Below are positions 52,089-60,852 of a stretch of DNA of 64,000 bases, one piece after another. The stretch is taken from positions 1-64,000 of the forward strand of contig CAJUNJ010000010.1 of the NCBI GenBank assembly GCA_910587825.1, read 5' to 3'. This stretch comes from an uncultured Christensenellaceae bacterium (GTDB lineage: Bacteria > Bacillota > Clostridia > Christensenellales > Borkfalkiaceae). Made by a program: the position numbers and the translations under genes. The notes beneath the pieces were generated by a model. It made no database searches. It was not told the DNA's origin and was given only the letters and a program-made list of their open reading frames with translations. Each line of letters opens with the position of its first letter. Within the stretch, counting starts at the first letter, position 1.

Positions 52089-52526
52089 ATGAAATTCGTT
52101 AAAAAACAAAATGCATTCGGTTGGGTTTTAATGGCTGGCGCAGTCCTTGCGTTGATAGGGCTTATAGTATATATAGTAAACAGCACCACAGGCTACATTG
52201 CCGGCGAAACGGTAAACGCAATTCCGATTGTATTGCCGATTCTCTCGATATTGGGCGCAGTTGCGCTTTGGCTGTATTCTGAAAAACTCGATGACAGAAT
52301 TACGGGCGTTGCAACTTTCGTTTTAGCCGTGTTAATGGCAATATCGATTGTTATGCTGCTTGTAGCAAGAATTGACGTAATGGGCGATTTGTTGAATCCC
52401 ATCGAGCACTCCGCCGCACAGATTAAAACTGTAAACGTTGCGATAATCGCCATAGTATTCAATGCATTGAGCTTTGTCGCATTCGTTGTTACGACGATTG
52501 CGGGCAGATTACACAAAGAAATTTGA
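52089..52526 (+). CDS. Four-helix membrane protein, hypothetical
   Basis: 145 residues with four hydrophobic segments (GWVLMAGAVLALIGLIVYIV, IVLPILSILGAVALWLY, ITGVATFVLAVLMAISIVML, VAIIAIVFNALSFVAFVVTTIAG). No family name is recognised. It starts one base after the GH3 stop and shares its terminator, so it is probably a membrane partner of the glycosidase, perhaps in uptake or anchoring, which is inference. Confidence 0.75.
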   Translation: MKFVKKQNAFGWVLMAGAVLALIGLIVYIVNSTTGYIAGETVNAIPIVLPILSILGAVALWLYSEKLDDRITGVATFVLAVLMAISIVMLLVARIDVMGDLLNPIEHSAAQIKTVNVAIIAIVFNALSFVAFVVTTIAGRLHKEI

Positions 52527-52541
52527 TTTTCTCCTCAGTTG

Positions 52542-52576
52542 TAACGGGCGGCGGGCAAAATGCCCGCCGCCCGTTA
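52542..52576 (+). terminator. Strong intrinsic terminator
   Basis: A perfect 15-bp GC-rich stem (TAACGGGCGGCGGGC) with an AAAAT loop, 15 bases after the membrane protein stop. Confidence 0.85.
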
Positions 52577-52597
52577 AATAAAAAAACGGATTATAGC

Positions 52598-52626
52598 TTG
52601 TAAAATGCTTTTCAATACGATATAAT
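52598..52626 (+). promoter_or_regulatory. Promoter of the GH2-gal cluster
   Basis: TTGTAA (52598-52603), 17 bases, TATAAT (52621-52626), 26 bases before the GH2 start, which has an AGGGAG site. Confidence 0.7.
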
Positions 52627-52652
52627 TTTCAGTAAGCATAAAGGGAGCATAA

Positions 52653-55025
52653 ATGAAAAAAATTAATTTTAACGGCGGTTGGAAATACAGACACTTAAAT
52701 ACGGACAATGAGTGGAAGTGCGTCACTTTACCGCATGACGCGGCTATTTACGAAGAGCGCAGCAACACTGCGGAAGCGGGCGTAAATACAGGCTGGTATT
52801 TGGGTGCGGACTACGAATACGTAAAAACCTTTTCCGTCCCCGACGGATATAAAGATAAAAACGTCATTTTCGAGTTCGAAGGCGTATACCGCAATGCGGA
52901 AGTTTACATAAACGGCGAAAAGGCGGTATACCGTCCTTACGGCTACACCAACTTTTATGTTACGGCGGATAAGTTTTTGAAATACGGCGAAGAGAATGAA
53001 ATACGCGTAACAGCGCGTAACGCCGACCAACCCAACAGCCGCTGGTATTCGGGCGCGGGCATTTACCGCCCCGTAAATATGTATGTCGGCGACAAAAAAC
53101 GCATAACGTTGAACGGGGTTAAAATAAAGACTCTGTCGCTTTATCCCGCAGTAGTGGAAGTTACGGTAAACGTTACGGGCGTGGGAGATATAGCCGTCAG
53201 TGTGGAGAAAAACGGCGAAGAGATAGTATCCGATAAAAAGAGCCAAAATGACGGCAACGCCGTGTTCGCCTTGGAGATACCCGACGCTAAGCTTTGGTCG
53301 GTGGATACTCCCGAACTTTATACCTGTAAGTTAAAGTACGAAGACGACGTGCAGGAGCATAAATTCGGTATCCGCACATTGACTTGCGACCATACGGACG
53401 GACTGAAAATAAACGGGGAAAGGGTGATAATCCGCGGGGCGTGCATTCACAGCGACAACGGCATATTGGGTGCGAGAAGCTATCCCGAAGCCGAAGAAAG
53501 AAAGATTAAAATATTAAAAGAAAACGGTTACAACGCAATACGTTCCGCACACAACCCCTGCGCAAAGTCGCTTTTGGACGCCTGCGATAAGCTGGGTATG
53601 CTGGTAATGGACGAATACTGCGATATGTGGTATATACATAAAAACCGTTACGACTACGCCGACTATATCGTCGACTGGTACGCCCGCGACATAAAAGATA
53701 TGATTGAAAAGGACTATAACCACCCGTCCGTTATAATGTATTCCCTCGGAAACGAGGTTGCGGAGACTGGCGAAAAGCGGGGCATAGAACTGTTCAAAAA
53801 TATGAAGGCGGTTTGCAAACAATACGACGATTACCGCCCCGTAACTACGGGGGTAAATATATTTTTCAATTATCTGTACGCGCTCGGCTTCGGACAGTAC
53901 AGCGACAAAAAGGCTGAAAAAAACCCCAACAAAAAGGTAGGAAGCGAGTTTTTCAACAACCTTGCGGGGCTTTTCGGCGATAAGTTTATGAAGACGATGG
54001 CAAAGCTTCCCGGTTGCGACAGAAAAACGCGCGACTGCTTTGCCGTAATGGACGTCGCAGGATATAACTACGGCATTAAACGCTATAAGCACGATATCAA
54101 GAAATATCCCGAACGTATAATTTTGGGCAGTGAAACGTTCTGTTCGGACGCGTACGCCTTCTGGGAGTTTGCAAAGACAAACCCTGCGCTTATAGGCGAT
54201 TTTGTCTGGGCGGGAATGGATTATCTCGGCGAAGTAGGCGTGGGCAGTTGGGAATACCGCGAATACGCCCCCGATTTTCTGCACGGCGCAGGCTGGGTGA
54301 CGGCGGGAAGCGGTCGTGTGGATTTGATTGGCAACCCGCTCGGCGAAGCGCTGTATACCAAAGTCGCGTTCGAGCTTACGGATATACCGCAGATTGCCGT
54401 CGTGCCCGTAAGTCATACGGGCGAAAAACATTCCCCGTCTGCCTGGAAATTTTCAAATGCAATTGCTTCGTGGAGCTGGAACGGGCTTGACGGCAAAAAA
54501 GCAAGTGTAGAAGTATATTCCCGCGCGCCCGCCGTCGAACTTTATATAAACGGGAAAAAGGTCGCAAAAAAGAAGTTTAAAAAGAATTGCCGCTTCGATT
54601 TCAAAGTAAAATACAAAGGCGGCGAGATAACGGCAGTCAATATCGGAAAAGACGGCAAGGAGCTTTCGCGCAATTCACTTAAAACGGCGGGGACGGAAAC
54701 AGTGCTTTCGGTACTTCCCGAAAAGACGCAGGTAAAAGAGGGAGAGGTTTGCTTTATACGCCTTAAATACACCGACGGCAACGGAGCGGTTAAACCGCTT
54801 GAAAGAGGCATAATAAATGTCGCCGTGTCTGGCGGGGAACTGCTTGCGATCGGCAATGCGTGCCCGTTCAACAAGCTTGGTTATACGGGTTGCGAAACGG
54901 ATACTTATTACGGCGAGGCATTGGCGGTCGTTAAGGCGAACGGTGAAAATTTCTCGGTTACCGCAGGGGACGGCAGATATACCGGCAGTGCGGAAATAAC
55001 GGTAAAGAGAGAAATAAATGGATAA
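52653..55025 (+). CDS. GH2 beta-galactosidase
   Basis: 790 residues. The sugar-binding domain (about 1-160, with WKCVTLPHDAAIYEE and NSRWYSGAGIYRPV), an immunoglobulin-like domain (to about 255) and the TIM barrel follow in GH2 order. The acid/base is E368 in YSLGNEVAETG and the nucleophile E494 in ILGSETFCSDAY. Two further beta domains (VELYINGKKVAKKKF and FIRLKYTDGNGAVKP) end the protein. It lacks a signal peptide, so it acts in the cytoplasm. It leads galT-galK-galM, so galactoside is probably the substrate. There is a divergent DUF4982-like tail. Confidence 0.92.
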   Translation: MKKINFNGGWKYRHLNTDNEWKCVTLPHDAAIYEERSNTAEAGVNTGWYLGADYEYVKTFSVPDGYKDKNVIFEFEGVYRNAEVYINGEKAVYRPYGYTNFYVTADKFLKYGEENEIRVTARNADQPNSRWYSGAGIYRPVNMYVGDKKRITLNGVKIKTLSLYPAVVEVTVNVTGVGDIAVSVEKNGEEIVSDKKSQNDGNAVFALEIPDAKLWSVDTPELYTCKLKYEDDVQEHKFGIRTLTCDHTDGLKINGERVIIRGACIHSDNGILGARSYPEAEERKIKILKENGYNAIRSAHNPCAKSLLDACDKLGMLVMDEYCDMWYIHKNRYDYADYIVDWYARDIKDMIEKDYNHPSVIMYSLGNEVAETGEKRGIELFKNMKAVCKQYDDYRPVTTGVNIFFNYLYALGFGQYSDKKAEKNPNKKVGSEFFNNLAGLFGDKFMKTMAKLPGCDRKTRDCFAVMDVAGYNYGIKRYKHDIKKYPERIILGSETFCSDAYAFWEFAKTNPALIGDFVWAGMDYLGEVGVGSWEYREYAPDFLHGAGWVTAGSGRVDLIGNPLGEALYTKVAFELTDIPQIAVVPVSHTGEKHSPSAWKFSNAIASWSWNGLDGKKASVEVYSRAPAVELYINGKKVAKKKFKKNCRFDFKVKYKGGEITAVNIGKDGKELSRNSLKTAGTETVLSVLPEKTQVKEGEVCFIRLKYTDGNGAVKPLERGIINVAVSGGELLAIGNACPFNKLGYTGCETDTYYGEALAVVKANGENFSVTAGDGRYTGSAEITVKREING

Positions 55026-55140
55026 AAAAAGCGTTTTTGAAAACCCGTTGCTGTCAAGCAAGGTGAAGTCGGCAAACGGAAAAGCCGTTCGGGTACTTTT
55101 TGTGGCGCAACAGGAAGCGAAAAGGTCTAAAAAAAAGTAG
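55018..55140 (+). CDS. Small basic protein, 40 aa, overlapping the GH2 stop
   Basis: The ATG at 55018 overlaps the GH2 stop (ATGGATAA). It encodes MDKKSVFENPLLSSKVKSAN and a further 20 residues ending in KRSKKK. The coding frame is intact, strongly basic, and sits between GH2 and galT with tight spacing. It is possibly a translated coupling peptide; there is no known homologue I can name. Confidence 0.45.
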   Translation: MDKKSVFENPLLSSKVKSANGKAVRVLFVAQQEAKRSKKK

Positions 55141-55150
55141 GGAATAATTA

Positions 55151-56512
55151 ATGAATGCGAGACAAATAAAAGATATAATATCTTACGCTGAGAAAAAGTT
55201 GGAACTTAAAGAGCGTGACTGTGAGTATAAGGCAAACCGTCTTTTGGAAATTGTAAACAGCGGTTTGGAAGGGGCGGAGCTTGAAGACGCTATATACGGC
55301 GAACTTTCGCTTTTGCCGTCCGAAATTGATAAGCGCTTTTCGGAAATTTTAAAAGACAGCGGAAGCAAAGCCGCAACCGAGTGGCTGTATAATTACTGCG
55401 TAAGCAATAAGTACGTCAAAAAGGACGTGCTGGACAAAAACCCGCGCTTCGATACCGAAAACGGACTTACGGTAACGATAAACAAAGCAAAACCGGAGTT
55501 CCGCGACCCGAAGAAAGCCAAGGCGGGCAACAGCGTGGACGGCGGCTTTGCAAATTGTGTAATATGCCGCGAAAACGAAGGGTTCGGCGCAAGGAATAAA
55601 AGAAACCTGCGCACCGTTTCGATTTCGCTTGGGGCGCACCCATGGTTCTGGCAGTATTCGCCGTACGGATATTTCCACGAGCACGGCATAGCGGTCAACT
55701 GCGAGCATATCCCTATGCACGTCGACCGACAGACTTTTGTTAATCTTTTGGACTTCGTGGATATGTTCTCCCATTACTTCATAGGCTGTAACGCGCCGTT
55801 GGAGCGGATAGGCGGAAGTGTTTTAGCCCACGACCACTATCAGGGCGGCGGAGAAGTTCTGCCGCTGCATAAAGCGAAAATAAGGCGTTACATAAAGGAT
55901 ATGCGTCATCCAACCGCAAAAATCGGCATTCTGGACTGGGCGGGCACGGTAATACGTATAAAGAGCGACAAGCGCAACGAGGTCATAGACATATCAGACA
56001 GGCTTCGGCAAGCGTGGATAAATTACAGTAACCCCGAACTCGGTATAATAGCAGAGGATAACAACGGCGTGCATAACGCAATAAGTCCTACGGTGATAAA
56101 GACGGCGGACGGCTATGAAATGAACGTTATTCTGCGTTCTAATATAACGAGCGAAAAGTATCCTGACGGCGTGTTCCACGCCCACCCGGAATACCACGCA
56201 ATAAAGAAAGAAAGTATAGGGCTTATAGAAGCGCAGGGGCTGTTTATACTGCCCGGCAGACTTGAAGAACAACTTAACGAAATAGAGAGAATAATTGAAG
56301 CGAAAAGCGCATTGCCCCCCGAATATGCCGAATTTAAGCTCGTTTACGACGAAACAAAAGCATTGTATGAAAGCGGAAAATATGAAGATATTCATAAGGC
56401 GTTGCAGGAAGAATTGGGCAGTATCTGTTACAGGATACTTGAAAATACGGCGGTATTTAAAAGGGAAGAAGATTTTTTGCGGTTTTTAAAAACGGCAGGT
56501 TTTGAGATATGA
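55151..56512 (+). CDS. galT: UDP-glucose--hexose-1-phosphate uridylyltransferase (class II)
   Basis: 453 residues, the longer firmicute type. Recognisable segments are FANCVICRENEGFGARNKRN, HPWFWQYSPYGYFHEHGIAV and the active-site region VLAHDHYQGGGEVLPLHKA. It exchanges UMP between UDP-glucose and galactose-1-phosphate in the Leloir pathway. A class II enzyme, unlike the HxHPH class I proteins, fits a Bacillota origin. It overlaps galK by four bases. Confidence 0.93.
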   Translation: MNARQIKDIISYAEKKLELKERDCEYKANRLLEIVNSGLEGAELEDAIYGELSLLPSEIDKRFSEILKDSGSKAATEWLYNYCVSNKYVKKDVLDKNPRFDTENGLTVTINKAKPEFRDPKKAKAGNSVDGGFANCVICRENEGFGARNKRNLRTVSISLGAHPWFWQYSPYGYFHEHGIAVNCEHIPMHVDRQTFVNLLDFVDMFSHYFIGCNAPLERIGGSVLAHDHYQGGGEVLPLHKAKIRRYIKDMRHPTAKIGILDWAGTVIRIKSDKRNEVIDISDRLRQAWINYSNPELGIIAEDNNGVHNAISPTVIKTADGYEMNVILRSNITSEKYPDGVFHAHPEYHAIKKESIGLIEAQGLFILPGRLEEQLNEIERIIEAKSALPPEYAEFKLVYDETKALYESGKYEDIHKALQEELGSICYRILENTAVFKREEDFLRFLKTAGFEI

Positions 56513-57624
56513 AAGAGTATAAATACAAGGTAACAGCGGCAGGCAGGATAAACGTAATAGGCGAACACATAGACTATTGCGGGGGCAGGGTAATGCCCGC
56601 GGCTTTGAGTTTAAAGAACACGGTATATATCCGCCCCAACGGCACAAACCAAATAAATCTGGAGTGGACAACTTTGTCCGATAAAGTGACTTTGGACATA
56701 GGCAAACTCGAAAGTTACAAGGACTTGAAGTACGGCAACTACCAAGCGGGTGCGGCTTTGATGTGGCAGAGAGCGGGTCATAAAATTATTGGCTGCGATA
56801 TGCTTCAAGACTGCACCGTTCCCTTCGGTTCGGGGCTATCCAGCTCCGCGGCGATAGAGGTTTCCACCATAGCCGCACTTGCAACGCTTGCGGGCGAGCC
56901 GCTCAATAAAGTAGATATAGCTTTAAAAGCACAGCAGGCGGAACGTGAATATGCGGGGGTCAACTGCGGGATAATGGATCAGTACGCCTCGGCTTGCGGA
57001 AAAAAGGACAGCGTAATGTTGCTTGATTGCAACACGCTTGAATGTAAATATCTGCCTTTAAAGCTCGGCGATTATTCGCTTGTAATAGCAAACTGCAAAA
57101 AACCGCACAATCTTGTTGAAAGCAAGTACAATGAAAGAAGGGAAGAAACGGACGAAGCGTTGAGAATATTGCAACAGAAATTAAATATAAGCTGTCTTGC
57201 GCAACTTTCTCCTTCACAGTTTAAAACTTACGGAAGCGTTTTACCGCATTTGCTGAAAAAGCGGGTAGAGCATATCGTGACCGAAAGCGACAGGGTGCGT
57301 CTTGCCGAACTTGCGCTTAAAGCGGGAAATACGGATATGCTTGGCAAACTGCTAAATTCTTCGCACGCATCATTGAGGGACAATTACGAAGTGACGGGCA
57401 GAGAGCCGGACGCGCTTGTAGAAGCCGCGCAAGGTCAGAGTTGTTGTATAGGCTCGCGTCTGATAGGCGGCGGCTTCGGCGGTTGCACTATATCGCTTGT
57501 CAAGACCGACAGCATAGAAGAGTTTAAAGAGTTTACATATAACGCGTATCTGAAAGCAACGGGATATAAGGCAGAGTTTTACGACACGGAGATATCCGAC
57601 GGGATAACGGTAGAAAAATTATGA
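56509..57624 (+). CDS. galK: Galactokinase
   Basis: 371 residues of the GHMP kinase family. The galactokinase signature GRINVIGEHIDYCGG begins near residue 13; the usual Thr of GEHTDY is Ile here. The ATP-binding loop is VPFGSGLSSSAAIE, and the third motif CIGSRLIGGGFGGCTISLV lies near 310. It phosphorylates galactose for galT. It overlaps galT and galM by four bases each, so the three are translationally coupled. Confidence 0.95.
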   Translation: MKEYKYKVTAAGRINVIGEHIDYCGGRVMPAALSLKNTVYIRPNGTNQINLEWTTLSDKVTLDIGKLESYKDLKYGNYQAGAALMWQRAGHKIIGCDMLQDCTVPFGSGLSSSAAIEVSTIAALATLAGEPLNKVDIALKAQQAEREYAGVNCGIMDQYASACGKKDSVMLLDCNTLECKYLPLKLGDYSLVIANCKKPHNLVESKYNERREETDEALRILQQKLNISCLAQLSPSQFKTYGSVLPHLLKKRVEHIVTESDRVRLAELALKAGNTDMLGKLLNSSHASLRDNYEVTGREPDALVEAAQGQSCCIGSRLIGGGFGGCTISLVKTDSIEEFKEFTYNAYLKATGYKAEFYDTEISDGITVEKL

Positions 57625-58598
57625 TTATAAAAGACGGAATTATAGAAGCCGAAATTTTTCCTTTTGGGGCAAGGATAAACTCGCTTAAAGTTAACGGGGC
57701 GGACATAACGCTCGGCTTTAATTCGGACGAAGACTACGTCAACAGCGGTTGCTATGCGGGCGGAACTATCGGCAGGCTTGCCAACAGAATAACGGAAGGA
57801 AAGTTTACGCTTAACGGCAAGGGATATGCGTTGAACGCAAACGACGGTAAAAACCACCTGCACGGCGGGTATAAGGGTTTCGATAAAAAGATGTTCACCG
57901 TAACCGAGCAGACGGATAATTCCGTGACAATGGAATATTTAAGCGTTGACGGCGAAGAAAACTATCCCGGCAATTTAAGGCTTACCGTTAAGTTCACGGT
58001 TAAAAACAATTCGCTATTAATGGAGTATAGAGCGGTAAGCGATAAGGACACTTTGTGGTGTCCTACAAACCACGCTTATTTTAACCTGGACGGAGCGGGG
58101 AAAGGCGATTGCCTTGGGAATATGCTCGAAATAAACGCGGATTGTTGCACGCCCGTAGATAACGGATTAATTCCCACGGGCGAGAAAAGAGCGGTAAAAG
58201 GTACGCCTTTCGACTTTACGAAGTTGAAAAAAGTAGGCGAAGAAATCGGCGCGGAGGAATTGAAAGCAACGCTCGGCTACGACCATAATTATATATTGAA
58301 CAGCGACCGCGCGGCTCACGCCGAAAGCAAGCTTACGGGCATAAGAATGGACGTTTACACGGATTTGCCGTGCTTGCAATTCTATTCGGGCGGACAGCTT
58401 AACGGCGTTAAAGGTAAAAGCGGAGTTTACAACAAATACGCAGGTTTTTGTCTGGAACCCCAATATTGCCCCAACGCCGTAAATATGCAGGGCTTCGATA
58501 AGCCCGTTTTAAAAGCCGGCGAAGAGAAAAAGCATTTTATTGTATACGAATTTTCTGCTGGCGACGGCAAAAATCGAATACGGCGACACGGCGGATAA
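57621..58598 (+). CDS. galM: Aldose 1-epimerase (mutarotase)
   Basis: 325 residues. Motifs are NRLANRITEGKF in the N-terminal third, a histidine in NHLHGGYKGFDKKMF, the catalytic histidine in PTNHAYFNLDG and the C-terminal glutamate in FCLEPQYCPNA. It converts beta- to alpha-galactose for galK. The stop overlaps the terminator stem that ends the cluster. Confidence 0.93.
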   Translation: MIIKDGIIEAEIFPFGARINSLKVNGADITLGFNSDEDYVNSGCYAGGTIGRLANRITEGKFTLNGKGYALNANDGKNHLHGGYKGFDKKMFTVTEQTDNSVTMEYLSVDGEENYPGNLRLTVKFTVKNNSLLMEYRAVSDKDTLWCPTNHAYFNLDGAGKGDCLGNMLEINADCCTPVDNGLIPTGEKRAVKGTPFDFTKLKKVGEEIGAEELKATLGYDHNYILNSDRAAHAESKLTGIRMDVYTDLPCLQFYSGGQLNGVKGKSGVYNKYAGFCLEPQYCPNAVNMQGFDKPVLKAGEEKKHFIVYEFSAGDGKNRIRRHGG

Positions 58599-58613
58599 TA
58601 TATCCCGCCGTGT
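58586..58613 (+). terminator. Terminator of the gal cluster
   Basis: ACACGGCGG and CCGCCGTGT with a ten-base loop, followed by TTAACATTTTTT. Confidence 0.75.
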
Positions 58614-58647
58614 TTAACATTTTTTAACGTCTTTTTAAATTTTTCAT

Positions 58648-58676
58648 TTTACATTGCGGGCGGTATGGTTTATAAT
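58648..58676 (+). promoter_or_regulatory. Promoter of the malic enzyme gene
   Basis: TTTACA (58648-58653), 17 bases, TATAAT (58671-58676), 29 bases before the ATG at 58705. Confidence 0.7.
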
Positions 58677-58704
58677 TAAAGTATAAAGTTGTACAGAGGT
58701 AGAT

Positions 58705-59880
58705 ATGAATTACAGAGAAGAATCGCTTAAAAAACACGCGGAATGGAGAGGAAAGATAGAAACCGTCTGCCGTGTGCCCGTTGACAGCCGTCAGGCGCTG
58801 TCGCTTGCGTATACCCCCGGTGTTGCCGAACCGTGTATGGCAATACACGAGAACGCCGAAAAGAGCTTTGAGCTAACGCGGCGTTGGAATACGGTTGCCG
58901 TCATTACCGACGGAACGGCGATACTCGGACTCGGCGACATCGGTCCCGAAGCGGGTATGCCGGTAATGGAAGGCAAGTGCGCGTTGTTTAAGGCGTACGG
59001 GGGAGTGGACGCTTTCCCCATCTGCTTAAAAACCAAAGACCCCGACGAAATAGTAAAGACGGTAAAAATAATCTCGGGTTCGTTCGGCGGAATAAATCTC
59101 GAAGATATTTCCGCTCCGCGTTGCTTCGAAATAGAGACACGGCTTAAAGCCGAATTGGGTATACCCGTTTTCCACGACGACCAGCACGGAACGGCAGTCG
59201 TCGTACTGGCGGCGCTTATAAATTCTTTAAAGCTTACCGGCAAAAGAAAGGAAGATTTAAAGGTGGTAATAAACGGCGCGGGTGCGGCGGGCATTTCTAT
59301 CGGCAAAATGCTTTTGTCCTACGGCGTTGCCGATGTGACTATGGCGGACCGCTTCGGCATAATCTGTCAGGGCGATGAAACTCTCAACAGCGCGCACGCG
59401 GAAATAGCGAAGGTGACAAATCTTTCCCGCCTTAAAGGCAAGCTTGCCGACGCAATGAAGGGCGCGGACGTGTTTATCGGGGTGTCCGCCCCCAACTGCG
59501 TTACAAAGCAAATGGTTGCGTCTATGGCGGGAAAAGCCATAGTATTCACCTGTGCCAACCCCGTACCCGAGATACAGCGTAACGACGCGTTGGCGGCAGG
59601 CGCGTTCATCGTCGGTACGGGTTCGTCCGAACATCCCAACCAGATAAACAACGTGCTTGTTTTCCCCGGACTTTTCAGGGGCGCTCTCGACGTAAGGGCT
59701 TCAACTGTAAACCGCGAAATGATGATAGCCGCGGCGGAAGGCATTGCCGCGTGCGTAAGCGAAGAACAGTTGAACCGCGACTACATTCTGCCCTACGCGT
59801 ACGATAAGTTAGCGCACGAAAGAGTTGCTTCCGCTGTCGCGCAGGCGGCGGTTGAAACGGGCGTCGCCAAAATCAGATAA
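58705..59880 (+). CDS. NAD(P)-dependent malic enzyme
   Basis: 391 residues, the short bacterial type without a phosphotransacetylase domain. Visible signatures are LAYTPGVAEPC, VITDGTAILGLGDIG, HDDQHGTAVVVLAAL and the Rossmann GAGAAGISIGKMLL near 195. It decarboxylates malate to pyruvate with production of NADH or NADPH. It stands alone behind its own promoter; the FMN reductase follows 43 bases later and may be co-transcribed. The cofactor preference cannot be read with confidence. Confidence 0.93.
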   Translation: MNYREESLKKHAEWRGKIETVCRVPVDSRQALSLAYTPGVAEPCMAIHENAEKSFELTRRWNTVAVITDGTAILGLGDIGPEAGMPVMEGKCALFKAYGGVDAFPICLKTKDPDEIVKTVKIISGSFGGINLEDISAPRCFEIETRLKAELGIPVFHDDQHGTAVVVLAALINSLKLTGKRKEDLKVVINGAGAAGISIGKMLLSYGVADVTMADRFGIICQGDETLNSAHAEIAKVTNLSRLKGKLADAMKGADVFIGVSAPNCVTKQMVASMAGKAIVFTCANPVPEIQRNDALAAGAFIVGTGSSEHPNQINNVLVFPGLFRGALDVRASTVNREMMIAAAEGIAACVSEEQLNRDYILPYAYDKLAHERVASAVAQAAVETGVAKIR

Positions 59881-59923
59881 ACGGTTTTTATGCAAAATCA
59901 TATTTATAAAAGGAGTAACCGAA

Positions 59924-60460
59924 ATGAAAAAAGTGATAGTGGTAACGTCTTCGCCGAGAAAGAACGGCAATTCGGAAACTCTTGCAAACAGTTTTGCCGA
60001 AGGCGCGAAAGCGGCGGGCAACGAAGTGTTGCAGGTTGCCGTACGCGATTTGGGCTTGCAGTTTTGTACGGGCTGTATGTTTTGCCAGTCGCACGACAGG
60101 TGCGTGCTCGGCGACGGTATGAACGCGCTTTATTCGAAGTTTGAAAATGCGGACGTTCTCGTCTTTGCAACGCCCGTATACTATTACGCGGTCAGCGGAC
60201 AGCTTAAAACCTTTTTGGACAGGTTAAATCCCCTTTACCCGCGTAAGAATAAGTTTAAGGAAGTATACCTTATTGCAACCGCCGCCGAGGACGAAAAGTC
60301 CGCAATGGACGGAAGCGTGACAGATATCCAGGGTTGGATAGACTGCTTCGAAGGGGTAAGTCTTAAAGGCGTTTTACGCGGTACGGGGCTTTCCGAAAAG
60401 ACCGACGCCGTCGGAACAAGCTTCCCCGCCGAGGCATACGAAATGGGCAAAAACGTTTAA
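59924..60460 (+). CDS. NADPH-dependent FMN reductase / flavodoxin-fold protein
   Basis: 178 residues from the ATG at 59924 (AGGAG upstream). The FMN phosphate loop is SSPRKNGNSETL at about 7-18. The family's CTGCMFCQSHDRC segment near 48-60 is present; in related iron-sulfur flavoproteins these cysteines bind a cluster, but with CxxCxxC spacing and a later Cys it may be redox-active only. VFATPVYYYAVSGQLKTFLDR completes the fold. The substrate is unknown. Confidence 0.85.
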   Translation: MKKVIVVTSSPRKNGNSETLANSFAEGAKAAGNEVLQVAVRDLGLQFCTGCMFCQSHDRCVLGDGMNALYSKFENADVLVFATPVYYYAVSGQLKTFLDRLNPLYPRKNKFKEVYLIATAAEDEKSAMDGSVTDIQGWIDCFEGVSLKGVLRGTGLSEKTDAVGTSFPAEAYEMGKNV

Positions 60461-60522
60461 TTATATTGCGGCTTTAAACCTTTCTTGCACTTGTGCAATA
60501 TGCACAAAATTTAAAAAAGGGG

Positions 60523-60552
60523 TTGACAGGGACGTGGAGAAAATGATAAAAT
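60523..60552 (+). promoter_or_regulatory. Promoter of the trpBA operon
   Basis: TTGACA (60523-60528), 18 bases, TAAAAT (60547-60552). A hairpin-like TTGCAC/GTGCAA lies just upstream, after the FMN reductase gene. Confidence 0.6.
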
Positions 60553-60559
60553 AACCGAA

Positions 60560-60826
60560 ACCGTTGAAGCGGAGATAAAGGTAATTATGCCTGTACAGAG
60601 AGCCTGCGTTGCTGAGAGTCGGGTCTGACACAGATTATCAAATGGACCGCGGAGGGTGCAGTCAAATGCGCGTTTGCGCAGAGTATTCTGCAACGTGTCG
60701 GCATACGTAAGTTGTCGGGGGTATGTTTGTACCCTGCCGAGCGCACGGCTTAGCCGTGAAACAAGGTGGCACCGCGGATAATGTAATTATTCGTCCTTGG
60801 CGAAGTATTTTCGCCAAGGACTTTTT
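60560..60826 (+). promoter_or_regulatory. T-box riboswitch, tRNA-Trp
   Basis: A leader of about 265 bases. The conserved T-box core AAGGTGGCACCGCGG lies at 60763-60777; its TGGC bulge would pair with the GCCA end of uncharged tRNA-Trp. A TGG codon at 60643-60645 in the stem I region fits as the Trp specifier. A terminator follows (60793-60826). Low charged tRNA-Trp would stabilise the antiterminator and turn on trpB-trpA. Confidence 0.88.
60793..60826 (+). terminator. T-box intrinsic terminator
   Basis: GTCCTTGGCGAA and TTCGCCAAGGAC, a 12-bp stem with a five-base loop and five T residues (60822-60826), 27 bases before the trpB start. Confidence 0.9.
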
Positions 60827-60852
60827 GTATACTTTAATAAAGGAGAACTGTT

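Noticed and set aside
53514..54431. 305-codon minus-strand frame inside the GH2 gene
   Set aside because: Antisense shadow; the plus frame carries both GH2 catalytic glutamates in context.
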